Assembly: GCA_019915015.1 (NCBI GenBank)
Contig: JAHBBC010000018.1
Coordinates: 434,001 to 498,000 of the forward strand
From: Auriscalpium vulgare
Taxonomy: Eukaryota; Basidiomycota; Agaricomycetes; Russulales; Auriscalpiaceae
Reading direction: 5' to 3'
DNA: 64,000 nt
The position numbers and the translations under genes are program-made. The notes below the pieces were generated by a model. That model was not told the origin of the DNA and made no database searches. It saw nothing but the letters and a program-made list of their open reading frames with translations. Positions 53,122 to 64,000 of the stretch are shown in pieces; the first letter of the stretch is position 1, and each line of letters starts with the position of its first letter.

Positions 53122-54326
53122 TTACCATAATGTCAATAAATCTACTGCATGGCGGCGAGAGGTGAGCTTGACCTTGGAAAAACCTGAAGCCAGAGGGGAC
53201 TGGGCCGTCTTCGACTGTCCATAGACCTTGACAAGAGCATCGCTCGTGGATTTCACCTTTGACGAGCTCTGTGGTGGGACAAAAGGTACTGGGTCAGGCC
53301 ATTCGGCACAACATGCAAAATGACACGGCTTACTTGACTAGATTTCGACGCCGTGCGTACGATGTCATTGGGCCGCGGTCGTTTGGTAATGGGTCGCTCG
53401 TCTATTTCTGAGTCCTCTACATCGCCGGCTTTATTGGCATCGGAGCCGGCTTCGTCCTTCCGACGCTTCTGAAGGGAAAACAGTGTATTAGCTATATACC
53501 CAGCACAGTTACCAGAGCCGAAGCGCACCTTGTTTGCCGAGCGCGTCCACCGCGCGCGCGAACACTTTATATGGTGTCTCGCGCAGCGGGCACAGGTACT
53601 GCTGGTACGTGTTTCGCACAGGGCCGCACCCTCTGCACAGGCGGAGCAAGGCGGGTCGTAGCGCTCGTACTACGTATAAATGTCAGTAGTCGACGATTCC
53701 TGAAAACGAGGGACACATACGCCCAAACTGACTTGCTCGCCGGCAGCGCGAGGGCGGTACTTCGCGTGGTCCACTTTTCTTATTTCCTCCGACTGTCGAT
53801 CGCGTTCATTCCTCTCGTCCTTTTGTGGCTCCACGAGACGTAATTCTGCTTTAGTCGATCGTGTGAGACTTGCCTCTGGGACCTGCTCACGACATCAGCA
53901 ACCAAGCAAGACGATCGACACAAGACCAAACCTACTATCCCAGTCTTTTTGATCGCGTCCGACGACTTGTTTGCTCTGTGCGAAGGGGCTGAAGGCTGCG
54001 AAAACACTTGTCGGTGACAACGGCAGCAAGGGGAAAGAACTGCATGCCTGTGCGAGGATGGCCGGTGCACCGCCCTCGTCTGTCCGATGGGTCCCTTCAG
54101 TAGCGTCCTGCTCGAGAATCCGCACCGCGTTCTTTAGCTCCAAAATCTCACGCTTCAGCCTGTCATTCACCACTGCATGCACCACGGCGAGGTGCTGCGC
54201 CTCGTCGCGTGCAGTGCGCGCATCGCGCAGGTCGCACTCGATAAGTGCAACTTCGTTACGGAGGAGCGTGACCTCGCGGAGTTGGTCGCGGCAGCAGTCG
54301 TCGAGAGAGCCCGGAGGGTTGCTCAT
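53122..54326 (-). CDS. Zn2Cys6 protein with N-terminal coiled coil
   Basis: Exons 53936-54326, 53733-53845, 53529-53669, 53334-53468 and 53122-53268 join in frame to 308 codons. Residues 10-85 form a probable coiled coil (LREVTLLRNEVALIE, LKREILELKNAVRILEQ). A charged segment (EPQKDERNERDRQSEEIRK) leads into six cysteines spaced C-x2-C-x6-C-x7-C-x2-C-x6-C (CSACAEGAALC then CARCARHHIKC), which fits the fungal binuclear zinc cluster. KRRKDE and KRPRP behind it look like nuclear localisation signals. Here the cluster is central and follows the coiled coil, opposite to the usual order. Likely a nuclear DNA-binding protein. Confidence 0.65.
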
Positions 54327-55830
<1,504 letters not shown>

Positions 55831-56303
55831 TGGCAGGCTCCCGTCGACTCAGGACCTCGATCTCGGGGTCTAGCTCAGCGCTCTGCGATTGGATTTCCCG
55901 TCAAGATATCGAAGCTCGAAGATTGCACGGCGCGCATTACCTGGGCGATCCAACTGAAGGCAGTGGTTAACCCGGGTCTGACTATCCAGGAGAAACGTTC
56001 TCGATGAGTTCATCATCGCACTATGTATCTTATCTTGCAATGTTGAACTCCCGTTCCTCCAGGCGATGTTTGCTGGTGTGAGCTTCACGTTCTGTATTAT
56101 GGCAATATTTATGGAGGTCCGCCTCAATGACGCGTTGTCTCTTGGTCAGAATCGTGCCCGATCCCATACTCTTACCATACGTTACACCGAGCGTCTACCA
56201 TGATCGATCACCCAGCCGTGCCAACGAAATTTCGCGCAATAAAGATTGTGGTAATAATGTAGAATGTATCCATGCCATCGCCATCCGTGCTTGCGCGCGG
56301 CGA
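55831..56303. other. intergenic or COQ5 remnant
   Basis: About 470 bp with no intact frame; possibly decayed 3' part of the COQ5 copy. Confidence 0.35.
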
Positions 56304-58287
56304 CTAGAAGAGTCCCGACCGCCTCGCCACCTCCAAGAGCACCGCGCCGACCACCGGCAGCACCCACGAGCTGCTCTGCACCCGCACCCCTCGCCGCGCC
56401 ACGTTCTTCTCGCGCGTCGTGCCCGTCGCGGCGCCCGGACAGAGGCCGCCGTTCTTCGAGATCGACGAGGCCGGCATGAGGACCTGCGGCATGCCGTACA
56501 TCGACTGCACGGTCACGCCGCCCTGCGCGTCCGCGTTGACCTTACTGCACGTAAGGATGTCGAGCAGCACCTCGTTCGGTGAGTACATGGCGGGCACGGT
56601 CCAGGTGACCGACTTGGACGTGTCGCTGCCGATGTTGGTCAGGAGCCCGAGCATCGGTGGCTTGGAGATGGCCAGCGAGTTGTCCTCGACGGCGAGGAAC
56701 TTCATCTGTGTGCGACGTTAGAAGGAAATGAAGAGGTTGGACTGGAAGAAGCGTACCGGCGTGGTGATGAAGCTCGGCGTGCCGGTGATAGCCTCCTTCC
56801 GTGCAAGGTTCAACGTCTTGTAATGTTGTACGAGCGGCTTGTCCTGCTGATATGCGGCGAACCAGAGACTGCTGGGGTTCAGCGGGCAATCACGGTGAGC
56901 AAGGTAAAGAAGACGCACGCTTCACGATTGAAAGGATCCACGCCGCCTTGATAGCCTTGTTCCTGACCTGATCCGTCGCGTGCTCGGTGAGGTCGCTCTC
57001 TCGAAAGAGCAGAAACACACACCGTAATACGTGATCGGGATGCCGTCGTGGAGGAAAGGGAACGTCATCGCGTTGCGCACCCGCTACCACGTGAGCGTCA
57101 GTCCAGCCGGACATGGAAAGGGAGTAAGAAAGCGTACGCCAACATCCTTGGTCATAGACGGGAACCGAGCCTGGTCGTGGTTCTCAACGAAGGAGCCCGT
57201 GCGGAAGAGCCCGTTTTTGTACGTCTGCTGCGACTTTTGCAGGATCTGGACAGGGGTAGAAAACTTGCCGTCCGGACTGACGAAGGCTTGCACCAACGGG
57301 AAGTACGTCGGGTAGTCGAGGATCGCGTCTATGACGCCTGTGGAACGCGACGTCAGTTGCGCAGGCCCCGCGGGCGCCGGGCAAGATCTTACCAGTGAAG
57401 GGCGCAGCATAGTCTGTGTCATTGATCAGCACCTCGCCCATGGTGAACACGCCCGCGGCCTCCACCCATGCCGGCCAGAAGTCCTTGTTGATGTGCTTCA
57501 CGGTGTCTATGCGCAGGCCGTCGACCGTGTAGTTCTTGACCAGGTCGTGGATGAACGTGTGCAGCATGTCCGCGACGGTCGAGTTGTCCGTGTTCAGATC
57601 CGGCAGCGGCAGCGTCTCGTCGCCGAGCCAGCACTGCTCGATGACGTTCTGGTCGAGCGACTGGCCGACGAAGCACTGCCGATGGAAGAACGACTCGTCG
57701 GTGAAGGGGTGGTAGAAGTCGGTGAAGTTCGGAGGCATCGTCGGCGACGCCATGTGGTTGACAACGACGTCGAGCATGAGGTACATCCCCCGCTTGTGCA
57801 GAGCGTCCGCCAGCGCCTTCAGGTCCTCCGGCTGGCCAAAGTGCGAGTTGAGCGTCGTCAGGTCCTTCGTCCAGTACCTGCGCGCAGACCGTCAGCTACC
57901 CGCGAGACAGAAGAACGAGCACGCTGCTCACCCGTGGAACGCCTCGCCCTGCGCGGCGGTCGCATTGTCGATGTTGGTCGAGACCGGCGAGATCCACACG
58001 GCGTCGAAGCCCATGTGCTGGATGTAGTCGAGGTGGTTGATGATGCCTTTCCACGAGCCGCCGCAGTACCGGCGGGCAACTGTGTCGCACGGGACCGCAG
58101 CGTCGTTCGTCGTCGCGAATCTGTCGGTAATGAGCTGGGCGCTAGGTCAGCATGCGGTCTTGATAGCGGTAGAGCGGGCGGGTACCTGATAGATAGATCG
58201 TGTGCTCCAGTCCGTTGCGTTGGCGGCGATGGCGGGCCTGACGAGGAGGAGCGTAGAGAACAGAGCAAGCGCGGAGCTCCAGAGCAT
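56304..58287 (-). CDS. secreted GH13 alpha-amylase with GPI-like tail
   Basis: Eight exons (58186-58287, 57932-58134, 57393-57877, 57138-57337, 57023-57083, 56919-56967, 56757-56871, 56304-56705) give 538 codons. A signal peptide spans about residues 1-21 (LLLVRPAIA). GH13 conserved regions are present in order: [15 protein letters not shown] with the nucleophile Asp226, FTMGEVL with the acid/base Glu250, and FVENHDQAR with Asp318. The family cleaves alpha-1,4-glucans. The last 20 residues are hydrophobic after a Ser-rich stretch ([16 protein letters not shown]), which looks like a GPI-anchor signal; such amylases can act on wall alpha-glucan rather than external starch. Confidence 0.9.
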
Positions 58288-59388
58288 CTTGACGTGAAGG
58301 CGGGGGGAACGGTGCTTCAGACCAAGAAAACGAAGTCAACCGAGGACGGCGGGCTTGAAGGAGCAGAAGGAAAGGGTATACAGCGAACAAGAGCGACGGG
58401 CTGGCGTTGGGCATACTTGGCTAATCGAGATGCGCTCATGAATGCCATTGTCGTCGTCTTGAACCGCGAGGTATGTCGCACGAGACATGAGAATATCAGT
58501 CAACGAAGCTGTTCCAGACAGCGCACTGCTTCATGTCGACGTCCAAAGGTGATGGGCGAGTGTAGGCGACGGTTGGTAGCAAGTGCCAAGGAGGAGGAAC
58601 GCCCCGGTGCGGTGACCGTCATCCGTCAAACGCGGGCCGGCCGGGCCACGACTACAGCATTACATACTCGGCGCGCCTGCCAGGCGTCGCCCGCAAAAAG
58701 TTTCGTCAGAAACCTTCAGAAATATGTACCCCGGGATGGACCCCGTCAAATATATAGCTGACACTCAGCCGTAGTTGCGAGTAGTCATCCAAGGTCCCGG
58801 ATGTCAAGCCTGTTGATACAATAGATACTACTTAGCCTTGAAATTGTGCACACGCGACCAACCGCATGAAATGAGAAAGAAACACAAAAGAAACCCTACT
58901 CGTACAAATGTCTATGCAGTCAGCAGTGGTAGTACACAATGTTGCGCAAGAGAAACCGAGACACCCGACGAAAGCAAGAGACCACAGATCCAACGACATG
59001 CAAGATAACGCAAGAGGCCCAAGAAAAAGGTACAACATCGCAAGCCCTGGCAGAGAGGAAATAAGGAAAAGCTATACATAAAGACGGTGCTTATGGTACA
59101 ATCGGAGGCCCGCGGAAGACAACTTGGGGGGCGTACGTACGCATAGCAGAAGGCGATATAAGCTATAGCGTAATCAAAGGGACGCGGACAAACGTACACG
59201 GTACATATTCACAGAAGCTGTCCACCTGTCATAGCGCGGGACATAACAAAGCATCAGAATGGAACGTCAGCGCGCGCGCGAGCGAGCACACGCGCGAATT
59301 TTTGAGCAGGGTATAGTCATTGGCGTCATAGGTCATGCATGTTCATAATCGCCGCGTCCGCGCAGGCGGCACGGTGCCCGTGGACGGT
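58288..59388. other. intergenic, no gene seen
   Basis: 1.1 kb upstream of the amylase. A TATATA motif lies at about 58751 and a CG/GA-rich low-complexity patch at 59268-59296. No supported gene. Confidence 0.45.
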
Positions 59389-61407
59389 CTATGAGTCGTC
59401 CATCGGCGAATGCGAGCGGCTGGGTTGCTCCGCGGCAAGGCGTTGGACTTGCTGCGACGACACACGGCGCACGGGGGCGGGGCGCGTCTGGGGCGCGGAC
59501 ACGGAGCCGCGCAGGGCGATCGGGGGACTCCGCACGCCGGGCACGTCGCCGGGCGCAGACGGAGGGGGCGGTGGGTCCATACGGATTGCAGACACAGACT
59601 GGCGACGGCTGATGTCGACAGGCGCGGGCGAGTCCGAGTCTGCGGCACTCCTGCTGTCCAGCTCCCTCTCACGCTGCTGCTGCGACGACAAGGGCGGGTG
59701 CACGGGCGGGAAGGTGTACGTGTCAGCAAAGTTGGACGGTGGGAGCGAGGGCGCGGGCGCTGGGTCACGAATGAAGAGCGGTGGGCGGACGCTCGACACG
59801 CTTGCGCTGAGGAGCGGGACTTCTCCGTTCGCGACGCTCCGCCTGCGCATGAGGGCAGAGCCAAAGGGCTCTGGCCGTGCGGGGCGCGTTTGCTCGAGCT
59901 CTTCGACCCGCTTGTTCAATCGGGCAATCTCCTCGCGCATCCCGCCTACGCGTCTCTCCACCGCGGCCTCCACAACGCTGTCCATGCGCTCCTGCGTCTG
60001 GGAGAGATTCGCCTGCAGCACCTGCGACTTGGCGAGCTGGTCGGCAAGCCACGTCTTGAGCTCCTTAGCGTCTCGCAGAGCATCGTAGAACATTTCGAAC
60101 GGCGCGAGGAAGGCCGAACGTGGGGACGTGTAATCTGGTCGGTGCAGCGTCGCGGGCGTTGGGGGAACGAGGGTCGTAGCGATAGGGACCGACGCAGCTA
60201 CCGCTGGAGAGTGGCCACTTCCTCCAGGGGCTATTGTCGGCACGGTCAACGACGAGCCGGACGTCGACGCGGTTATGGAGTTGCGCATCGACAAACGCGT
60301 CGGCGTTGGGGGCACATTCCCAGGTACTGTGCGTCGTATCGCGGGCACCTGCTGCACGTTGGGTAAATTGGGCAAGCTCATCATGGAAAAGCGGCCACCC
60401 TGTTGTGGCGGCGCGCTCTGTATGACCGGCTGGGTCCGCGTGTCACGCGGGGAAATCAAAATATCCGCGGGCTTCGCCTTCTTTCCTCCACCGACGGAGT
60501 TGGTTGCGCGGCGCCGGGCAAACGAGATGGGCGGCGGGGGAAGCGCACTCGGATGGGGCGTCGGCGCACTGGGCAGCGGCTGCTGGCTTGGCACGATGAT
60601 GGGGGGTGGACTTGGCGGGCGCACAGCGGGGTCAGAATGGCGCACGCGATTCCCGTTCATGTTGGGGCTCCGGGCCGAGGTGCGAGGGGCGGGTGGTTGC
60701 GGTTGGGTGGAGGAAGGGCCCTGCGTGGGCGGCTGGGGCGGGGCCGCGGTCGGACCCCCAAGACTGCCCCTCCGTTGCTCAATCAACGCCTTCTGGTTCT
60801 GCCGTACGACCAGCATAGACCGCACCTGCTCCATCGCGCCCGGGTCATCGCGCATGTGCGGAATGCCGACGACAACGGGAGATAGCGGTGCGTCTGCGCT
60901 GCCGCCGCTGGAGGTCGTGTCGAGGCCGAGGCCGCTGACGGTCATCCGACGCTTCTTGGACGTCGGGGCCTGCGTCTGCGGGGGAAGGGGCTGGGACGTG
61001 TCGGGTTGAGATCGGGATGTCCGGGAAGGATAAGGAGGGTCATCGGCGAGTTCGTCGTGTTCCTCCTTTACGCGTACTAAGCGGGGGGAACGATGCCCGC
61101 TTTTGCCAGAGTCAGTCCGGGGGACATTGGCAGAGGGGAGCACTCACCGGTTATCAGAACCGTCATCGCGGTACTCCGGGTGTGAACGCTTCCTGCCGTT
61201 CGTATGCTGGGCGCCATTTTCTCCTGGAGGGTGATCACTGTGTTGCGGCAGATCGCTAGGATACAGGTTGCGATCGGGGGGAGACTGCGAATGAATTGGT
61301 GGGAGCGCGTTTTGGCCCGATAGCCTGTCGAGCGAGGAGTTAGAAAATGCGACTGAAAATGAAGGCAATGTCTGAGAGTGGGAAGGGCCGCTGTGTCGAA
61401 CGGACAT
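59389..61407 (-). CDS. Pro/Ser-rich protein with coiled coil, possible regulator
   Basis: Exons 61148-61407 and 59389-61099 (48-bp intron) give 656 codons. It begins MSVRHSGPSHSQTLPSFSVA and has ALPPIHSQS soon after, a style I associate with fungal regulatory proteins. GRKRSHPEYRDDG and SKKRRMT are likely nuclear localisation signals. Residues 150-420 are Pro/Ser/Thr-rich low complexity. A helical segment at about 440-520 (DALRDAKELKTWLADQLAKS, MREEIARLNKRVEELEQ) should form a coiled coil. No DNA-binding domain is visible. Function unknown. Confidence 0.65.
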
Positions 61408-64000
61408 TCTGCACAGGCCAACGGGGGACGGGTACGCGGTGCGTGGACGGAAGGGCGAGGCGTCAAGGGAGGGGTGGAAGATGGTGGTTGAATTATAAGG
61501 TTGTCGCCTAATTTCTTGGTTTGATTATTTCCCACCAGTAGACTTTCCTCATTCAAGTACTTTGTTCCTTGGCACGCTATCCATCTCTTCTGCAAACGTA
61601 TCGCCCTGCATCGCTGCCACCGTCCAAGAATTGTCGCGAAGTCTTTTCTCCTCTGCAAAAATTTGCGCGCAACAATCACTCAGCACACCGCCTCTGCCGT
61701 GACCGCGCTTGATCTGCACCGACAGCGGCACCCGCGACGACACAGCTCTGCCGACATGTCTCTGTCTCCCTGCGCGTCAAGTGTGTTGGCTACGCCTCCT
61801 GGTTTCACGCTCTATGTCTGCGGAGGCTGTCCGTCTACTGCGGAACGCCCGCGCGGCCGGGAACGCGCTGCTAACGGCGGTCCCGGGAGAACGTGCTGCC
61901 TACCCGTAATGGTCTCGTCTTCCCTCTCAACGCCCCCTTGAGGACGCAGATTCGTCCTCGAAACTTCCCAAGACGCCCATCTCACCCGTCCAAGCCCCCT
62001 CTCACGCGGAGTCCTTGTGCCCGTCTTGTCTTTTAAAGGAGCCGGCTGCTCTCCTGACCACCCCGTGCGCCTCAGGCCCGAGTCTTTGCAGGCCCCGGCC
62101 TCTGATACGCGAGGCGAAGTATAAAGCACAGTAGGAGAAGCTTGCCTCCGTTTTACGCCCAACGCTTATGTTGCACGCAGACGCCTACACCGTGCCTGTT
62201 CCCGTTGCCCAGCTCGTGGTGCGGCGCCTGCGTCCCGACGGTACTGGTTGCGACCCCTGTCAGAGGAAGGCCTAGGATCACCAGCGCCCACGCCCTGCCA
62301 CTGGGAAGGCTGACCGGCGAATCCTCTCGTCGTCGCTACTTCCGTAGGCCTGCGCGTTCTGCTGATTAGATATCAACGAACAAACAGAAGCCCTCAAAAC
62401 AGCCGCGGCTTCCTCGTGCGCTCGTGTCCCCCGCGTCTCCTTTCCGATGTTCCAGTGAGCGGTCCAACCCCGGCCGCTCCTAGGTGCGAGTGCTAGTGAC
62501 TCATTTGCAACATGCGCCCACCATCTTACTTCTACTCATCATGATGAACCTTGACATCGTCTCTTATCCTGTGCTCATCATATCTGCTGCGGCTGGCGCT
62601 CTTCATCGCTCTTGATTTAGCGCACCCATTACCCACTCATCGCCTTTTCTGCACTGATGAACTCCGCTCCACGATCCACTCGTCGGCCATCGTTCTCCTC
62701 GCATCTTCCATCCTCCGGACTCGTATTCCTACTGGTTGGGTCGCACCGAGCGTACATCATCTGCCCGGACTCTTGTGCTTCCTGACTTCCTTGCATGTGG
62801 GGCCACGTCGACCAGACTTTACCTATGCAACTGATTGGAAACACTTGTACTATCGAAACTTGACAGGAAGCCGTTGAAAGCCCGGGCTGAGCTCTCGTCT
62901 CGACACGCAAGCCGCACTGTGCGATCTTCGATTCCATATCCAGCTGTGTCTGCGTCAAACTCCCCACGCCCGACCGCTCTCGTCTCGAACACGCGAACCC
63001 TTGAGTTCGAGGACATACTATCTGTCCTTCCATCATCTCTCCCCTGCAGGATATAGCCAATGACGTTCGCCTTAGGCTTATCGCAGTTCCTTACCTCATT
63101 TCTGCATCTCTGACTACGCAGCGCTGAGACGAGCACCTCGAAACGAGAAGGACGCCCACGCCCCAACCCCAATTGGCTAGTGTCGTCTAAGCTATGTACA
63201 AATCGCACTTACGGTCTTCCGCGCAGCCAACATCACCACCACCACCACTTATAATACCGCTCTTCACCGTCGAGCCTATACAATTGCTGGCGACATCTTC
63301 CATTGACCCACCGCTGAGTACAAGACCCCCTATAAGGCTTAGGCGCGTACTCGAAAACGACTGATTGCATCACTAACATTCATCAGCCACGGTCATCCGG
63401 AAATTAGTGTGCATCCCGATGCATGTATCGAGTCAATATCGAGGACAGGGCGAAAAAAAAATGGAACAGAGGACGGACTGTGCAATTAGATGGCTTGATT
63501 TCGGGATCGTGAATGGAAGGTCGACGGGCGCGTGGTGGGTTGACAACCCGCAATGCTCGTCTTCTAGTCTGGGCATTCGATATGTCATAGCTGATGTACG
63601 GGCGATCCACATATCAATAACACAAGTTTATGCTGTGACAAAGAAGGTTGTGCGCTCCAACTGGCACGTCGTTGAACATGTGCCACACCATCTATTATCT
63701 AGAATCATCTGAGAGACTGAGAGTTGCCTCCTGCTCCTCCAGAAGCCCTTCTATGCATCTAGACCCGCCGCGTACTCCCACGTCGCCTCGCCTAGACGCG
63801 TTTAATTATGTCTCAACGGAACAGATACGCGGAGCCAACTTGGCGTGTCGTACATACCGCAAACAAGTCCTGCCAGGTCCCTAGTCCCTCTGGCAGGTCC
63901 TACCTACCCCACGGGCAACGAAGGTTCGGGCTGACAGGCCGGCGTGTTCCGAATCTCAGTTCTGCCGAGAGCGGAACAAGTAGGATGCCGACACCAATAA
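61408..64000. other. right-end region without a supported gene
   Basis: 2.6 kb. A plus-strand patch at about 61757-62125 looks coding in parts (SAEAVRLLRNARAAGNALL; HAESLCPSCLLKEPA), but the frames cannot be joined cleanly and I do not call a gene. Elsewhere only short frames broken by stops are seen. A gene could begin here and continue past the window. Confidence 0.35.

Noticed and set aside
57331..58761. 476-codon plus-strand frame
   Set aside because: Antisense to the alpha-amylase exons, whose catalytic motifs and splice sites are unambiguous.

Overview
The window looks like gene-dense nuclear DNA of an agaricomycete (mushroom-forming basidiomycete). Almost every gene I could model has several introns, nearly all 46-76 bp with GT-AG ends. 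The protein families are typical of these fungi: repeated F-box/leucine-rich proteins, a FunK1-type kinase, a hAT/DUF659 transposase and secreted carbohydrate-active enzymes. All exon joins were made by hand from splice signals and checked for frame; no transcript or database search was available.

Layout. 1-2.4 kb holds an unrecognised gene region, with a decayed partial copy of itself at the left edge. 2.7-12 kb is an F-box cluster on the minus strand (three genes). Two of these belong to a segmental duplication that brackets a divergent FunK1-like gene on the plus strand (7.4-9.8 kb). 12.0-17.3 kb is a complete hAT-superfamily DNA transposon with matched inverted ends, an identical 8-bp target-site duplication and one long intact gene joining a ULP1-type cysteine protease to a BED/DUF659/hAT transposase. 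17.5-22 kb holds a fourth F-box gene divergent from a SAP-domain protein gene.

22.8-35.2 kb is a conserved metabolic block: a GPI-tailed alginate-lyase-fold polysaccharide lyase, mitochondrial ribosomal protein mL58, malic enzyme, a SET-domain/Tad3 fusion sharing a 192-bp promoter with ALG7, and isocitrate lyase ending in the peroxisomal signal SKL. 35.5-44 kb is a duplicated and decayed stretch. It carries two copies of a (coiled-coil gene)-(class 3 lipase) unit, each missing the opposite half, a COG3 gene fragment, and a Ser-rich coiled-coil gene. 44.2-54.4 kb contains a TIGR04076-like protein, SAS10/UTP3, three small unrecognised genes, a fifth F-box gene and a Zn2Cys6 coiled-coil protein. 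55.4-61.4 kb contains a broken COQ5 copy, a GPI-tailed GH13 alpha-amylase and a Pro/Ser-rich protein. The last 2.6 kb has no gene I can support.

Malic enzyme and isocitrate lyase both act in C4/C2 carbon flow, and the lyase and amylase are cell-surface or secreted polysaccharide enzymes, but nothing shows that they form a cluster. The most notable item is the ULP1-hAT transposon; next are the SET-Tad3 fusion and the FunK1-like protein that lacks canonical catalytic residues.
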